Both the position numbers and the translations under genes were made by a program. A stretch of 64,000 bases of DNA from Streptomyces sp. NBC_01803. Lineage in GTDB: Bacteria; Actinomycetota; Actinomycetes; Streptomycetales; Streptomycetaceae. Position 1 is the stretch's first letter; each line of letters opens with the position of its first letter. Of the stretch, positions 45,999-59,289 are shown in pieces. The notes below the pieces were generated by a model. The model ran no database searches, was not told where the DNA came from, and saw only the letters and a list, made by a program, of their open reading frames with translations. The stretch lies in the NCBI RefSeq assembly GCF_035917415.1, contig NZ_CP109073.1:4944501-5008500 (forward strand), given 5' to 3'.

Positions 45999-48905
45999 CT
46001 ACTTCTTCCGGGTGGCGGCCTTCTTCCGCGCGGGCTTCCGCGGCGCCGGCGGCGCGTCGGTGACGGCGTCGCCCAGCATGTCCCGCAGGAACTTCCCGGT
46101 GTGGCTGGTCGGCACCGACGCGACCTGCTCCGGCGTACCCTCCGCGATCACCAGGCCACCGCCCGAGCCGCCCTCCGGACCCATGTCCACCACCCAGTCC
46201 GCCGTCTTGATGACGTCCAGGTTGTGCTCGATGACGATCACCGTGTTGCCCTTGTCGACCAGGTCGGACAGGACCGAGATCAGCTTGCGGATGTCCTCGA
46301 AGTGCAGACCGGTGGTCGGCTCGTCCAGCACATACACCGTGCTGCCCGTGGACCGCTTCTGGAGCTCGGAGGCGAGCTTGACGCGCTGCGCCTCACCGCC
46401 CGACAGCGTCGGGGCGGGCTGCCCGAGCCGGACATATCCCAGGCCGACGTCCTTCAGCGTCCGCAGGTGCCGGGCGATGGCGGGGACCGCCTCGAAGAAG
46501 TCCAGCGCCTCCTCGATGGGCAGATCCAGCACCTCCGCGATGGACTTCCCCTTGAAGTGCACCTCCAGCGTCTCCCGGTTGTACCGGGCGCCGTGACAGA
46601 CCTCGCACGGCACATAGACGTCGGGCAGGAAGTTCATCTCGATCTTGATCGTGCCGTCGCCCGAGCAGTTCTCGCAGCGACCGCCCTTCACGTTGAACGA
46701 GAAGCGGCCCGGCAGATAGCCGCGGACCTTGGCCTCCACGGTCTCCGCGAACAGCTTGCGGATGTGGTCGAAGACACCCGTGTACGTCGCCGGGTTCGAC
46801 CGGGGGGTGCGGCCGATGGGGGACTGGTCGACGTGCACCACCTTGTCCACCTGGTCGTCGCCCGTGACACGGGTGTGCCGGCCGGGCACGGACTTCGCGC
46901 CGTTCAGCTCGCGGGCCAGGTGGGTGTAGAGGATGTCGTTGACCAGGGTGGACTTGCCCGAGCCGGAGACGCCGGTGACGGCGGTCAGCACCCCGATCGG
47001 GAAGCTGACGTCGATCCCCCGCAGGTTGTGCTCGCGGGCGCCGTGCACGGTGAGCTGCCGCCCGGGGTCCACGTCCCGCCGCTTCGGCGGCGTCGGGATG
47101 GCCCGCGCGCCGGACAGATACTGCCCGGTCAGCGACTCCGTGTTCGTCAGGAGCTCGGCCAGCGGCCCGCTGTGCACCACCTTGCCGCCGTGCTCGCCCG
47201 CGCCCGGCCCGATGTCCACCACCCAGTCCGAGGTCCTGATCGTGTCCTCGTCGTGCTCGACCACGATCAGCGTGTTCCCCAGGTCGCGGAGGCGGACCAG
47301 GGTCTCGATCAGCCGGTGGTTGTCCCGCTGGTGCAGGCCGATCGACGGCTCGTCCAGCACATACAGCACGCCGACCAGGCCCGAGCCGATCTGCGTGGCG
47401 AGCCGGATGCGCTGCGCCTCGCCGCCCGACAGCGTCCCCGCCGCGCGGTCCAGCGACAGATAGTCCAGCCCGACGTCCACGAGGAACCGCAGCCGCTCGT
47501 TGACCTCTTTGAGCACGCGCTCCGCGATGGCCTTCTCACGGTCGCTCAGCGTCATGCCGCGCAGGAAGTCGGCGCACTCGCTGATCGACATCCCGGCGAC
47601 CTCGGCGATCGACTTCCCCTGCACCGTCACCGCGAGGACCAGCGGCTTCAGCCGCGTGCCCCGGCATGCCGGGCACGGCGCCTCCCGCATATAGCCCTCG
47701 AAGCGCTCCCGGCTGGAGTCCGTCTCGGCCTCGGCGTGCCGCCGCCGGATGAACGGCAGCACGCCCTCGAACGCCGTCGTGTACGCCCGCTCCTGACCGT
47801 GCCGGTTCTCGTAGCGGACCTCGATCTTGGTCTTGTGGCCGTGCAGCAGGGCCTTGTGCGCGCGCTGCGGGAGGCCCTCCCAGGGGATGTCCGTCCGGAA
47901 GTTCAGCGCGTTCCCCAGGGCGCCGATCAGCAGGTTGAAATAGCCCTTGGTGTGCCCGTGGGACCAGGGGTGGATGGCGCCCTCGTCCAGCGTCTTCTCC
48001 GGGTCCGGGATGATCAGCTCCGGATCGACCTCCATCCGGGTGCCGATGCCCGTGCACTCCGGGCAGGCGCCGAACGGCGAGTTGAACGAGAAGGAGCGCG
48101 GCTCCAACTCCTCGAAGGAGAGGTCGTCATACGGGCAGTACAGGTGCTCGGAGAACATCCGCTCGCGCTGCGGGTCGTCCTCGGGCAGATCCACGAAGTC
48201 CAGCACGACCATGCCGCCGGAGAGCCCGAGCGCGGTCTCCACCGAGTCGGTCAGCCGCCGCTTGGCGCTCTCCTTCACCGTGAGGCGGTCCACGACCACC
48301 TCGATGGTGTGCTTCTCCTGCTTCTTCAGCTTCGGCGGGTCGGTGAGCTGGACCGTGGCGCCGTCCACCCGGGCCCTGCTGTACCCCTTGGTCTGGAGAT
48401 CCGCGAAGAGGTCCGCGAACTCGCCCTTGCGCTCGCGCGCCAGCGGCGAGAGCACCTGGAAGCGGCTGCCCTCCTCCAACGCGAGCACCTTGTCCACGAT
48501 GGCCTGTGGCGACTGCCGGGCGATGGGCCGGCCGCACTCCGGGCAGTGCGGCCTGCCGATCCGGGCGAACAGCAGCCGCAGATAGTCGTAGACCTCGGTG
48601 ATCGTGCCGACCGTCGAGCGGGGATTGCGCGAGGTCGACTTCTGGTCGATGGAGACGGCGGGGGAGAGGCCCTCGATGAAGTCCACGTCGGGCTTGTCCA
48701 TCTGCCCGAGGAACTGCCGCGCGTACGCGGACAGGGACTCCACGTAACGGCGCTGGCCCTCCGCGAAGATCGTGTCGAAGGCGAGCGAGGACTTGCCCGA
48801 TCCCGACAGCCCGGTGAAGACGATGAGCGAGTCGCGGGGCAGATCGAGCGAGACGTTCTGCAGATTGTGCTCGCGAGCGCCACGAACGATGAGTCGGTCG
48901 GCCAC
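45999..48905 (-). CDS. uvrA: Excinuclease ABC subunit A
   Basis: 968 residues. Damage-recognition ATPase of excision repair: first P-loop [15 protein letters not shown], signature LSGGEAQRI and LSGGEAQRV in the two ABC halves, second P-loop [14 protein letters not shown], and two zinc sites ([11 protein letters not shown] with CPACRGTRL, and [11 protein letters not shown] with CEVCHGARY). The C terminus is Lys/Arg/Ala-rich. The GTG at 48905 gives the conserved [14 protein letters not shown] start; ribosome site is weak (AAGG ~12 nt upstream). Transcribed from a damage-type promoter at 48968-48990 with a leader of about 55 nt. Confidence 0.97.
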   Translation of the reverse strand: MADRLIVRGAREHNLQNVSLDLPRDSLIVFTGLSGSGKSSLAFDTIFAEGQRRYVESLSAYARQFLGQMDKPDVDFIEGLSPAVSIDQKSTSRNPRSTVGTITEVYDYLRLLFARIGRPHCPECGRPIARQSPQAIVDKVLALEEGSRFQVLSPLARERKGEFADLFADLQTKGYSRARVDGATVQLTDPPKLKKQEKHTIEVVVDRLTVKESAKRRLTDSVETALGLSGGMVVLDFVDLPEDDPQRERMFSEHLYCPYDDLSFEELEPRSFSFNSPFGACPECTGIGTRMEVDPELIIPDPEKTLDEGAIHPWSHGHTKGYFNLLIGALGNALNFRTDIPWEGLPQRAHKALLHGHKTKIEVRYENRHGQERAYTTAFEGVLPFIRRRHAEAETDSSRERFEGYMREAPCPACRGTRLKPLVLAVTVQGKSIAEVAGMSISECADFLRGMTLSDREKAIAERVLKEVNERLRFLVDVGLDYLSLDRAAGTLSGGEAQRIRLATQIGSGLVGVLYVLDEPSIGLHQRDNHRLIETLVRLRDLGNTLIVVEHDEDTIRTSDWVVDIGPGAGEHGGKVVHSGPLAELLTNTESLTGQYLSGARAIPTPPKRRDVDPGRQLTVHGAREHNLRGIDVSFPIGVLTAVTGVSGSGKSTLVNDILYTHLARELNGAKSVPGRHTRVTGDDQVDKVVHVDQSPIGRTPRSNPATYTGVFDHIRKLFAETVEAKVRGYLPGRFSFNVKGGRCENCSGDGTIKIEMNFLPDVYVPCEVCHGARYNRETLEVHFKGKSIAEVLDLPIEEALDFFEAVPAIARHLRTLKDVGLGYVRLGQPAPTLSGGEAQRVKLASELQKRSTGSTVYVLDEPTTGLHFEDIRKLISVLSDLVDKGNTVIVIEHNLDVIKTADWVVDMGPEGGSGGGLVIAEGTPEQVASVPTSHTGKFLRDMLGDAVTDAPPAPRKPARKKAATRKK

Positions 48906-48967
48906 GCCGGATGGCACCTTTCCTGAGAAAGAACTGGGAACCCGCCGGATGCGAGCAACCCCGTTCA

Positions 48968-48990
48968 AGAGTAGGGGCGGCATCTGACAA
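48968..48990 (-). promoter_or_regulatory. PafBC-type promoter of uvrA (partial match)
   Basis: On the minus strand TTGTCAGAT (48990-48982), 8-base spacer, TACTCT (48973-48968). Seven of the nine upstream bases and the spacing and -10 agree with TTGTCRGTG-N8-TANNNT. Unlike the other sites the start codon is not 7 nt but ~62 nt downstream. Confidence 0.6.
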
Positions 48991-49079
48991 TCACGGACCC
49001 TATAGCACGTGCGTTCGATTCTCGGCGGTTCCCCCTTTCTTTCACCCGATGGAGTGGACGGGCGCGTTAGCGTGTGATC

Positions 49080-49778
49080 ATGAACGGACCCGCAGCGGAC
49101 CTCCTCGGCCTCCAGGACGCCACCGACCGTCTCCTCGTCACCGTCGCCACCCTCGACGACACCGCCGTCGCCCAGCCCTCGCGCCTCCCCGGCTGGACCC
49201 GGGGCCACGTCCTGGCCCACCTCGCGCGGAACGCCGACGGCCTCGTGAACGTCCTCGCCGGCCGCCCCATGTACCCCAGTGACGCCACCAGGAACGCCGA
49301 CATCGAGCGCGACGCCTCCCGCCCGCCGGCCACCCACCTCGCCGACCTGCGGGACAGCGCCGCCCGCTTCGCCGACGCCGCCGACCGCCTCACCGACGAG
49401 GAATGGCACGTCACGGTCACCCTCCGCAACGGCGTCACCGACCGGGTCGCCTCCCTCCCGCTCCGCCGCTGGGTCGAGGTCGAGCTGCACCACATCGACC
49501 TCGACGCCGGGCACACCGTCGCCGACCTCCCCGGCGCCTTCACCGACCGCGCCCTGCCCTACCTCACCGACCGCTTCACCGGCCACCCCGCCCTGCCAGC
49601 CCTGGAGCTGCGCACCGAGGACGGCCGTGCCTGGCCCACCGGCGGCGCGAGCGGCGGCCCGCACGTCATCGCCGGCACCCCCGCCGCACTCGTCGGCTGG
49701 CTGAGCGGACGCACCCCCGGCACTGGCCTGACCATCGGCGGCCCCGGTGGCTCGCTGCCCGAGCTGCCACCGCTCTGA
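49080..49778 (+). CDS. Mycothiol-dependent maleylpyruvate isomerase-like DinB protein
   Basis: 232 residues, DinB-like four-helix bundle: [20 protein letters not shown] (first metal His), [19 protein letters not shown], and [13 protein letters not shown] (further His), then the C-terminal MDMPI domain ([14 protein letters not shown]). Family members use mycothiol as cofactor. The ATG at 49080 is taken over GTG 49074. It is divergent from uvrA with ~90 bases between the uvrA promoter and this start. Substrate unknown. Confidence 0.85.
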   Translation: MNGPAADLLGLQDATDRLLVTVATLDDTAVAQPSRLPGWTRGHVLAHLARNADGLVNVLAGRPMYPSDATRNADIERDASRPPATHLADLRDSAARFADAADRLTDEEWHVTVTLRNGVTDRVASLPLRRWVEVELHHIDLDAGHTVADLPGAFTDRALPYLTDRFTGHPALPALELRTEDGRAWPTGGASGGPHVIAGTPAALVGWLSGRTPGTGLTIGGPGGSLPELPPL

Positions 49779-49791
49779 CACACTGACGGTC

Positions 49792-50448
49792 ATGTCCTAC
49801 ACCGGAAACGTCACCGTCGGCGGGCCGGCGGGCGTGCACGAGCTGGCCAAGCTGATCATCTCCAAGGCCGCCGTCGGCCCCATGGAGAACAACGCCTACC
49901 TGCTGCGCTGCCGCGACACGGGCGAACAGCTCCTCATCGACGCCGCCGCCCAGCCCGCCACCCTCCTGTCCCTCATCGGCGACGACGGCATCTCCGGCGT
50001 GGTCACCACCCACCGCCACGCCGACCACTGGCAGGCGCTCGACGAGGTGGCGCGCGCCACCGGCGCGCTCACGTACGCGGGCCGGTACGACGCCGAGGGC
50101 ATCCCGGTCCCCACCGCCGTCCTGGTCGAGGACGGCGACGAGATCACCGTGGGCTCCTGCCGCCTCACCGCCCGGCATCTCGTCGGCCACACCCCCGGCT
50201 CCATCGCCCTGATCTACGACGACCCCGACGGGCACCCCCATGTCTTCACCGGCGACTGCCTCTTCCCCGGTGGCGTCGGCAACACCCGGGGCGACGCCAC
50301 CGCGTTCACCCGCCTCCTGCACGACGTCGAGACCAAGCTCTTCGCCCCGCTCCCCGACGAGACATGGGTCTACCCGGGCCACGGGGCCGACACCACCCTG
50401 GGCGCGGAACGCCCCCACCTGACGGAATGGCGCGAACGCGGCTGGTAG
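49792..50448 (+). CDS. MBL-fold metallo-hydrolase
   Basis: 218 residues with the full metallo-beta-lactamase motif set: [15 protein letters not shown] (HxHxDH), [23 protein letters not shown] and [13 protein letters not shown]. Resembles glyoxalase-II-like hydrolases of small thioesters. The ATG at 49792 is 14 nt after the preceding stop, so it is probably cotranscribed with the DinB protein, which would fit a mycothiol-thioester pathway (inference). Confidence 0.9.
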   Translation: MSYTGNVTVGGPAGVHELAKLIISKAAVGPMENNAYLLRCRDTGEQLLIDAAAQPATLLSLIGDDGISGVVTTHRHADHWQALDEVARATGALTYAGRYDAEGIPVPTAVLVEDGDEITVGSCRLTARHLVGHTPGSIALIYDDPDGHPHVFTGDCLFPGGVGNTRGDATAFTRLLHDVETKLFAPLPDETWVYPGHGADTTLGAERPHLTEWRERGW

Positions 50449-50457
50449 CCCCGGCGG

Positions 50458-50798
50458 GCTTCTCCGCCCGTGCGGCATGGCGCGGGTCGCGGGGTCAGGT
50501 GCGGCTCGGCAGCCGCGCGGTCGTCGCTGGTGTTTGGTGTTTTGTTCGCTTCTCCGCCCGTGCGGCATGGCGCGGGTCGTGAGGTCAGGTGCGGCTCGGC
50601 AGCCGCGCGGTCGTCGCTGGTGTTTGGTGTTTTGTTCGCTTCTCCGCCCGTGCGGCATGGCGCGGGTCGTGAGGTCAGGTGCGGCTCGGCAGCCGCGCGG
50701 TCGTCGCTGGTGTTTGGTGTTTTGTTCGCTTCTCCGCCCGTGCGGCACGGTGCGGGTCGTGAGGTCAAGTGCGGCTCGGCAGCCGCGCGGTCGTCGCT
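50458..50798. repeat. 90-bp tandem repeat (3.8 copies) before uvrC
   Basis: Copies begin at 50458, 50548, 50638 and 50728; the last is cut after 71 bases. Copies 2 and 3 are nearly identical; copies 1 and 4 carry a few substitutions. Each unit contains a hairpin GCGGCT-CGGC-AGCCGC and the word CGCCCGTGCGGC. The unit is a multiple of three and open in the frame of uvrC, so the repeats form a 121-codon upstream extension of that frame, but the promoter lies downstream of them. The 384-base gap before uvrC holds only this repeat and the uvrC promoter. Confidence 0.95.
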
Positions 50799-50803
50799 CA
50801 CGG

Positions 50804-50825
50804 TGTCAGTGCCGAGCAGTAGGGT
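50804..50825 (+). promoter_or_regulatory. PafBC-type DNA-damage promoter of uvrC
   Basis: TGTCAGTG at 50804-50811, 8-base spacer, TAGGGT at 50820-50825. The ATG begins 7 nt later at 50833, so the mRNA is probably leaderless. It abuts the end of the tandem repeat. Confidence 0.85.
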
Positions 50826-50832
50826 GGCGACC

Positions 50833-52839
50833 ATGGCCGACCCCTCCAGCTACCGCCCGAGGCCGGGCGAGATCCCCGACTCGCCCGGGGTCTATCGCTT
50901 CCGCGACGATCACCGCCGGGTGATCTATGTCGGGAAGGCGAAGAGCCTGCGACAGCGCCTTTCGTCGTATTTCCAGGACATCTCCGGCCTGCACCCCCGG
51001 ACGGCCACCATGGTCACCACGGCCGCCTCCGTGGAGTGGACCATGGTCTCCACCGAGGTCGAGGCCCTCCAGCTCGAATACTCCTGGATCAAGGAGTTCG
51101 ACCCCCGTTTCAACGTGAAGTACCGCGACGACAAGAGCTATCCGTCGCTCGCCGTCACCATGAACGAGGAGTTCCCCCGCGCCCAGGTCATGCGCGGCCC
51201 CAAGCGCAAGGGTGTCCGGTATTTCGGCCCCTACGGCCACGCCTGGGCCATCCGGGAGACCGTCGACCTCCTGCTGCGCGTCTTCCCCATCCGGACCTGT
51301 TCCGCGGGTGTCTTCAAGCGCGCGACCGCCGTCGGCCGCCCCTGTCTCCTCGGCTATATCGACAAGTGCTCCGCCCCTTGCACCGGCCGGGTCACCGCCG
51401 AGGAGCACCGCGAGCTGGCCGAGGACTTCTGCGACTTCATGGCCGGCCGCACCGGCACCTATCTGCGCCGGCTCGAAGAGCGGATGCGCGAGGCCGCCGA
51501 GGAGCTCGAGTACGAGCGGGCCGGCCGGCTGCGGGACGACATCGAGGCGCTGAAGCGCGCCATGGAGAAGAACGCGGTCGTCCTCGCCGACGCCACCGAC
51601 GCCGACCTGATCGCCCTCGCCGAGGACGAGCTGGAGGCGGCCGTGCAGATCTTCCACGTGCGCGGCGGCCGGGTGCGCGGCCAGCGCGGCTGGGTCACCG
51701 ACAAGGTGGAGCAGGTCACCACCGCCGATCTGGTGGAGAGCGCCCTCCAGCAGCTCTACGGCGAGGAGCGCGGCGACAGCGTGCCCAAGGAGGTCCTGGT
51801 CCCGGCGCTCCCCGAGCCGGCCGAGCCCGTCGCGGAGTGGCTCACCGAGCACCGCGGCGCGCGCGTCAGCCTGCGCGTCCCGCAGCGCGGCGACAAGAAG
51901 GACCTGATGGCGACCGTGCAGCGCAACGCCGAGCAGGCGCTCGTGCTGCACAAGACCAAGCGCGCCTCCGACCTCACCACCCGCTCCCGCGCCCTGGAGG
52001 AGATCGCGGAGGCCCTCGCCCTGGACTCGGCCCCGCTGCGCATCGAGTGCTTCGACATCTCCCACCTCCAGGGCGACGACGTGGTGGCCTCCATGGTCGT
52101 CTTCGAGGACGGCCTCGCCCGCAAGAGCGAGTACCGCCGGTTCCAGATCAAGAGCTTCGCCGGACAGGACGATGTCCGCGCCATGCACGAGGTGATCTCC
52201 CGGCGCTTCCGCCGCTATCTGCGCGAGCGCGAGCGGACCGGCGAGTGGGCCGTCGAGGAGCGGGACCCCGACCAGGAGCGGGGACCGGACGACGACGGGA
52301 TCGAGATCACGCCCTCGCCCCGGGACGAGGACGGCCGCCCCAAGCGCTTCGCCTACCCGCCGCAGCTCGTGGTCGTGGACGGCGGGCAGCCGCAGGTGGC
52401 CGCCGCCCGCCGGGCCCTGGACGAGCTGGGCATCGACGATGTCGCCGTCTGCGGCCTGGCCAAGCGCCTGGAGGAGGTCTGGCTGCCCGGCGAGGACGAC
52501 CCGGTGATCCTGCCCCGCACCAGCGAGGGGCTCTACCTGCTGCAGCGGGCACGTGACGAGGCCCACCGCTTCGCGATCCGCTATCAGCGGGGCAAGCGGT
52601 CACAATCGATAAGAAGGGGTCCCCTCGACGCCGTGCCCGGCCTCGGGGAGACCCGCACGAAAGCCCTGCTCAAGCACTTCGGCTCGGTCAAGCGGCTGCG
52701 CGCCGCGACGATCGAGGAGATCTGCGAGGTCCCGGGGGTGGGCCGGAGAACGGCGGAGACGGTCGCCGCGGTCCTCGCCCAGGACAGTCGGCCCGCCCCA
52801 ACGGTCAACACCGCCACCGGCGAGATCATCGAGGACTGA
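50833..52839 (+). CDS. uvrC: Excinuclease ABC subunit C
   Basis: 668 residues. Makes both incisions of excision repair: GIY-YIG nuclease at the N terminus ([20 protein letters not shown]), Cys motif ([16 protein letters not shown]), UVR domain ([21 protein letters not shown]), RNase-H-like nuclease ([20 protein letters not shown]) and C-terminal helix-hairpin-helix pair ([31 protein letters not shown]). The start is set by the leaderless promoter. Followed 71 nt later by rapZ. Confidence 0.97.
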   Translation: MADPSSYRPRPGEIPDSPGVYRFRDDHRRVIYVGKAKSLRQRLSSYFQDISGLHPRTATMVTTAASVEWTMVSTEVEALQLEYSWIKEFDPRFNVKYRDDKSYPSLAVTMNEEFPRAQVMRGPKRKGVRYFGPYGHAWAIRETVDLLLRVFPIRTCSAGVFKRATAVGRPCLLGYIDKCSAPCTGRVTAEEHRELAEDFCDFMAGRTGTYLRRLEERMREAAEELEYERAGRLRDDIEALKRAMEKNAVVLADATDADLIALAEDELEAAVQIFHVRGGRVRGQRGWVTDKVEQVTTADLVESALQQLYGEERGDSVPKEVLVPALPEPAEPVAEWLTEHRGARVSLRVPQRGDKKDLMATVQRNAEQALVLHKTKRASDLTTRSRALEEIAEALALDSAPLRIECFDISHLQGDDVVASMVVFEDGLARKSEYRRFQIKSFAGQDDVRAMHEVISRRFRRYLRERERTGEWAVEERDPDQERGPDDDGIEITPSPRDEDGRPKRFAYPPQLVVVDGGQPQVAAARRALDELGIDDVAVCGLAKRLEEVWLPGEDDPVILPRTSEGLYLLQRARDEAHRFAIRYQRGKRSQSIRRGPLDAVPGLGETRTKALLKHFGSVKRLRAATIEEICEVPGVGRRTAETVAAVLAQDSRPAPTVNTATGEIIED

Positions 52840-52910
52840 GCGGGGGCTCAGCGCACCACGGACACCAGGACACCCAGCACGACCCGAGAGGTATACGGGG
52901 GGACCGCATC

Positions 52911-53831
52911 ATGAGCGAACAGATCAGCGGTGAGAACGAGCCGACCGCGGCGGCCGGCGAGGAAGTGCTGACCACCCCGGAGCTGGTCATCATCTCCGGC
53001 ATGTCCGGCGCCGGCCGCAGCACGGCGGCCAAGTGTCTGGAGGATCTCGGCTGGTTCGTGGTGGACAACCTGCCACCCGCCCTGATCCCCACCATGGTCG
53101 ACCTCGGCGCCCGCTCCCAGGGGAACGTGGCCCGCATCGCCGTCGTCGTGGACGTCCGGGGCCGCGGCTTCTTCGACAGCCTGCGGCAATCCCTCACCGA
53201 CCTGGACACCAAGGGCGTGACCCGGCGGATCGTCTTCCTGGAGGCGTCGGACAACGCGCTCGTCCAGCGCTTCGAATCGGTGCGCCGCCCGCACCCCCTC
53301 CAGGGCGACGGCCGCATCGTGGACGGCATCGCCGCCGAGCGCGACCTGCTGCGCGAGCTGCGCGGCGACGCCGACCTGGTGATCGACACCTCCAACCTGA
53401 ACGTGCACGAGCTGCGCGCCAAGATGGACGCCCAGTTCACCAGTGACGGCGAGCCGGGGCTGCGGGCGACGGTGATGTCCTTCGGGTACAAGTACGGCCT
53501 GCCGGTCGACGCCGACCACGTGGTCGACTGCCGCTTCCTGCCCAACCCGCACTGGGTGCCCGAGCTGCGCCCCTACACCGGCACCAGCGAGGAGGTCTCG
53601 GGCTATGTGTTCAACCAGCCCGGCGCCAAGGAGTTCCTCGACCGGTACGCGGAGCTGCTGCAGCTCGTCGCCGCCGGATACCGGCGGGAGGGCAAGCGCT
53701 ATGTGACCATCGCCGTCGGCTGCACCGGCGGCAAGCACCGCAGCGTCGCCATGTCGGAGAAGCTCGCCCGCCGGCTGTCGGCCGAGGGCGTCGAGACCGT
53801 CGTCGTGCACCGCGACATGGGACGCGAGTAG
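52911..53831 (+). CDS. rapZ: RNase adapter protein RapZ (YvcJ) family
   Basis: 306 residues. Nucleotide-binding fold with Walker A written SGMSGAGRSTAAK (Arg in place of the usual Lys, as in actinobacterial members), LGWFVVDNLPPALI, and the C-terminal domain with FGYKYGLPVDADHVVDCRFL and TGGKHRSVAMSE. In E. coli it delivers small RNAs to RNase E and binds GlcN6P; in Gram-positives it is a P-loop hydrolase of less clear role. Conserved triad rapZ-yvcK-whiA; 2 nt to the next start. Confidence 0.95.
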   Translation: MSEQISGENEPTAAAGEEVLTTPELVIISGMSGAGRSTAAKCLEDLGWFVVDNLPPALIPTMVDLGARSQGNVARIAVVVDVRGRGFFDSLRQSLTDLDTKGVTRRIVFLEASDNALVQRFESVRRPHPLQGDGRIVDGIAAERDLLRELRGDADLVIDTSNLNVHELRAKMDAQFTSDGEPGLRATVMSFGYKYGLPVDADHVVDCRFLPNPHWVPELRPYTGTSEEVSGYVFNQPGAKEFLDRYAELLQLVAAGYRREGKRYVTIAVGCTGGKHRSVAMSEKLARRLSAEGVETVVVHRDMGRE

Positions 53832-53833
53832 GG

Positions 53834-54879
53834 ATGCCGCTAAAGGGCGTCCGGCAGCGCCGGACAGCGGAGGGCGAGAGTCGCGGCCGGCGCGCGGTCA
53901 GATCGCCGCGCGGCGGGCGCCGCAGCGCCCAGCCCAAGGTGGTCGCGCTCGGCGGCGGCATGGGCCTGTCCGCCTCGCTCACCGCGCTGCGGCGGATCAC
54001 CGGCGACCTGACGGCGGTCGTCACCGTCGCCGACGACGGCGGCTCCAGCGGCCGGCTCCGGGACGAGCTCGGCGTGCTGCCCCCCGGCGACCTGCGCAAG
54101 GCGCTGGCCGCCCTGTGCGGCGACGACGAGTGGGGCCGCACCTGGTCGGAGGTCGTCCAGCACCGCTTCACGAGCGAGGGCGCCCTGCACGACCACGCCG
54201 TGGGGAATCTGCTGCTGGTCGCCCTCTGGGAGCAGCTCGGCGACCACGTGCGCGCGCTGGATCTGATGGGCAGGCTGCTGGGCGCGCACGGCCGCGTCCT
54301 GCCGATGTCGGCCGTGCCGCTGGAGCTGGAGGCCCTGGTCAAAGGCCACGACCCGGCGCGCCCCGACGAGCTCAGCCAGGTGCGCGGCCAGGTCGCCGTC
54401 GCCCTCACCCCGGGCGAGGTGCGCCAGGTGGTGCTCGTGCCGAACGACCCGCCCGCCGTCCCCGAGGCGGCGCAGGCCGTTCTGGACGCCGATTGGGTGA
54501 TCCTCGGACCGGGCTCCTGGTTCTCCTCCGTCATCCCGCACCTGCTGGTCCCCGACCTCCTCCAGGCCCTGACCGACACCAGGGCGCGCCGGGTCCTCTC
54601 CCTCAATCTCGCGCCCCAACCCGGCGAAACTGATGGGTTCTCCCCGCAGCGTCATGTGGAGGTTTTGGTACAACACGCCCCTAAACTCGCCTTTGACGTG
54701 GTGCTGGCGGACCGCGCCGCCGTGCCGGACGAGGAAAGTCTGCGCCGGGCGGCGAAGCGGCTGGGGGCCGGAGTCGAGCTGGCGCCGGTGGCCGCGCCGG
54801 ACCGTTCCGCCCGGCATGATCCGGAGCTGCTGGCCGCCGCGTATGACCGTATTTTTCGGATGCATGGAAGGATCGGCCC

Positions 54880-54889
<10 letters not shown>
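53834..54889 (+). CDS. yvcK: YvcK/CofD-like protein (gluconeogenesis factor family)
   Basis: 351 residues. After a basic ~30-residue N-terminal stretch the Rossmann-like domain begins [20 protein letters not shown]; further motifs are [38 protein letters not shown] and [16 protein letters not shown]. YvcK binds UDP-sugars and is linked to cell-wall and carbon metabolism. Ends 10 nt inside the whiA start, so coupled to it. Confidence 0.94.
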
Positions 54890-57040
<2,151 letters not shown>

Positions 57041-57056
57041 CCCTTTCGTCAACGCA

Positions 57057-57092
57057 GGGCTCGCAGAGCGCGTCACCGCGCGCTGCGGGCCC
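57057..57092. terminator. Stem-loop between gap and pgk
   Basis: Arms 57057-57072 and 57077-57092 pair along 16 positions with one G·T and one mismatch, loop TCAC. It is likely a partial terminator or mRNA-stability element that lowers pgk-tpiA expression relative to gap. Confidence 0.65.
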
Positions 57093-57146
57093 TTGCGCCA
57101 TGCGGCAGAGAAGTGCGGCAGAGAGTCTCTAGGAGTCCAGACAACC

Positions 57147-58349
57147 ATGAAGACGATCGACGACCTCCAGGTCGCCGGACAGCGGGTCTTCGTCCGCGCC
57201 GACCTCAACGTCCCGCTCGCCGACGGGACCATCACCGACGACGGCCGCATCCGCGCCGCCGTCCCGACCATCGCCAAGCTCGCCGAGGCGGGCGCCAGGG
57301 TGATCGTGGCCTCGCACCTGGGCCGCCCCAAGGGCGCGCCCGACCCGCGGTTCTCCCTCGCCCCCGTCGCCGCCCGCCTGGGTGAGCTGCTGGGCAAGAC
57401 CGTGGCGTTCGCCGCCGACACCGTCGGTGACAGCGCCCGGGACACCGTCGCCGGGCTGGCCGACGGCGACGTGGCCCTGCTGGAGAACCTCCGGTTCAAC
57501 GCGGGCGAGACCAGCAAGGACGACGCCGAGCGCGGCGCCTTCGCCGACCGGCTCGCCGGGCTGGCCGACCTCTATGTGGGGGACGGCTTCGGAGCCGTGC
57601 ACCGCAAGCACGCATCGGTCTTCGACCTCCCGGCCCGCCTCCCGCACGCGGCCGGCGGCCTGATCGCCACCGAGGTCGGCGTGCTGCGGAAGCTCACCGA
57701 CGACGTCAGCCGTCCCTACGCCGTCGTCCTCGGCGGCGCCAAGGTCTCCGACAAGCTCGGCGTGATCGACCACCTGCTGGAGAAGGCCGACCGCATCCTC
57801 ATCGGCGGCGGCATGGCGTACACCTTCCTCAAGGCCCAGGGACTGGAGGTCGGCGACTCGCTGCTCCAGGAGGACCAGGTCCCGGCCGTCCAGGAGTACC
57901 TGAGCCGGGCGAAGGAGCGCGGCGTGGAGTTCGTGCTCCCGGTGGACGTCGTGGCAGCCAAGGACTTCCCCGACCTGAGGACGAAGGCCCCCGCCGGCCC
58001 CGTCGTGCTGAGCGCGGACGCCCTCACGCCCGGCCTCCAGGGCCTGGACATCGGCCCGGCGACCTGCGAGCTGTACGCGGCGAAGCTGGCCGACGCGGGC
58101 ACCGTCTTCTGGAACGGCCCGATGGGTGTCTTCGAGCACCCCGACTTCGCCGAGGGCACCCGTGCCGTGGCGCAGGCGCTGCTCGACAGCCCGGCGTTCA
58201 CCGTCGTCGGCGGCGGCGACTCCGCCGCGGCGGTGCGCATCCTCGGCTTCGACGAGAACGCGTTCGGCCACATCTCGACCGGCGGCGGGGCCAGCCTCGA
58301 ATACCTCGAGGGCAAGACGCTCCCCGGCCTCGCGGCATTGGAGGACTGA
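57147..58349 (+). CDS. pgk: Phosphoglycerate kinase
   Basis: 400 residues. [20 protein letters not shown] at the start, substrate-binding [47 protein letters not shown] and the nucleotide loop [25 protein letters not shown]. Converts 1,3-bisphosphoglycerate + ADP to 3-phosphoglycerate + ATP. ATG 57147 follows AGGAG. Five nt to tpiA. Confidence 0.98.
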   Translation: MKTIDDLQVAGQRVFVRADLNVPLADGTITDDGRIRAAVPTIAKLAEAGARVIVASHLGRPKGAPDPRFSLAPVAARLGELLGKTVAFAADTVGDSARDTVAGLADGDVALLENLRFNAGETSKDDAERGAFADRLAGLADLYVGDGFGAVHRKHASVFDLPARLPHAAGGLIATEVGVLRKLTDDVSRPYAVVLGGAKVSDKLGVIDHLLEKADRILIGGGMAYTFLKAQGLEVGDSLLQEDQVPAVQEYLSRAKERGVEFVLPVDVVAAKDFPDLRTKAPAGPVVLSADALTPGLQGLDIGPATCELYAAKLADAGTVFWNGPMGVFEHPDFAEGTRAVAQALLDSPAFTVVGGGDSAAAVRILGFDENAFGHISTGGGASLEYLEGKTLPGLAALED

Positions 58350-58354
58350 CGACC

Positions 58355-59131
58355 ATGGCGTCGCGCATCCCGCTCATGGCGGGCAACTGGAAGATGAACC
58401 TCAATCACCTGGAGGCCATCGCCCACGTCCAGAAGCTGGCCTTCGGCCTGTCGGACAAGGACTTCGACGAGGTCGAGGTCGCGGTGCTGCCGCCGTTCAC
58501 CGATCTGCGCTCCGTGCAGACGCTGGTGGCCGGCGACAAGCTGAAGATCAAGTACGGCGCCCAGGACATCTCGGCGCACGACTCCGGCGCGTACACCGGT
58601 GAGGTGTCCGGGCCGATGCTCGCCAAGCTCCACTGCACCTACGCGGTCGTCGGGCACTCCGAGCGCCGGCAGTACCACGCGGAGAACGAGGAGATCTGCA
58701 ACGCCAAGGTCAAGGCGGCCTACCGGCACGGGCTCACCCCGATCCTGTGCGTCGGTGAGCCGCTGGAGATCCGCAAGGCGGGCACCCACGTCGCGCACAC
58801 CCTCGCCCAGCTCGACGGCGGCCTGAAGGACATCTCCGTCGAGCAGGCCGCCACGATCGTCATCGCCTACGAGCCGGTGTGGGCCATCGGCACGGGTGAG
58901 GTCGCGACCCCCGACGACGCGCAGGAGGTCTGCGCGGCGATCCGGGGGCGGCTGGCGGAGCTGTACGACGGCGAGCTGGCCGACAAGGTCCGCATCCAGT
59001 ACGGCGGCTCGGTCAAGGCCGGGAACGTCGCGGCGATCATGGCCCAGCCCGACGTGGACGGCGCCCTGGTCGGCGGCGCGGCGCTGGACGCGGAGGAGTT
59101 CGTCAAGATCGTGCGGTTCCGCGACCAGTGA
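58355..59131 (+). CDS. tpiA: Triosephosphate isomerase
   Basis: 258 residues, TIM barrel: AGNWKMNLN (catalytic Lys), [11 protein letters not shown] (His), [20 protein letters not shown] (Glu and flexible lid), YGGSVKAGN and [12 protein letters not shown]. Interconverts dihydroxyacetone phosphate and glyceraldehyde-3-phosphate. Starts just after pgk. Confidence 0.98.
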   Translation: MASRIPLMAGNWKMNLNHLEAIAHVQKLAFGLSDKDFDEVEVAVLPPFTDLRSVQTLVAGDKLKIKYGAQDISAHDSGAYTGEVSGPMLAKLHCTYAVVGHSERRQYHAENEEICNAKVKAAYRHGLTPILCVGEPLEIRKAGTHVAHTLAQLDGGLKDISVEQAATIVIAYEPVWAIGTGEVATPDDAQEVCAAIRGRLAELYDGELADKVRIQYGGSVKAGNVAAIMAQPDVDGALVGGAALDAEEFVKIVRFRDQ

Positions 59132-59289
59132 GCCGGTCAGCCGGCTGAGCCGGTGACCGGTGAGGGGTGACAGCCGCGCGCCGTGGGGTGCGTCGGCTGT
59201 GTACCCTGTCGGGGGTCGGACCTCGCCGGTCCGGCCCCCTTTATCCCTTTATCCATCGTCCGTCCGTCGTCGAGAGAGTTGGTCCAGTC

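Noticed and set aside
50458..50798. CRISPR array
   Set aside because: The repeats are directly adjacent 90-bp units without spacers, and no cas genes are present.
50470..50832. Extending uvrC upstream through the tandem repeats to a start near 50470
   Set aside because: The damage promoter at 50804-50825 lies inside that extension and places the transcript start at the ATG 50833; the translated repeats show no UvrC similarity.
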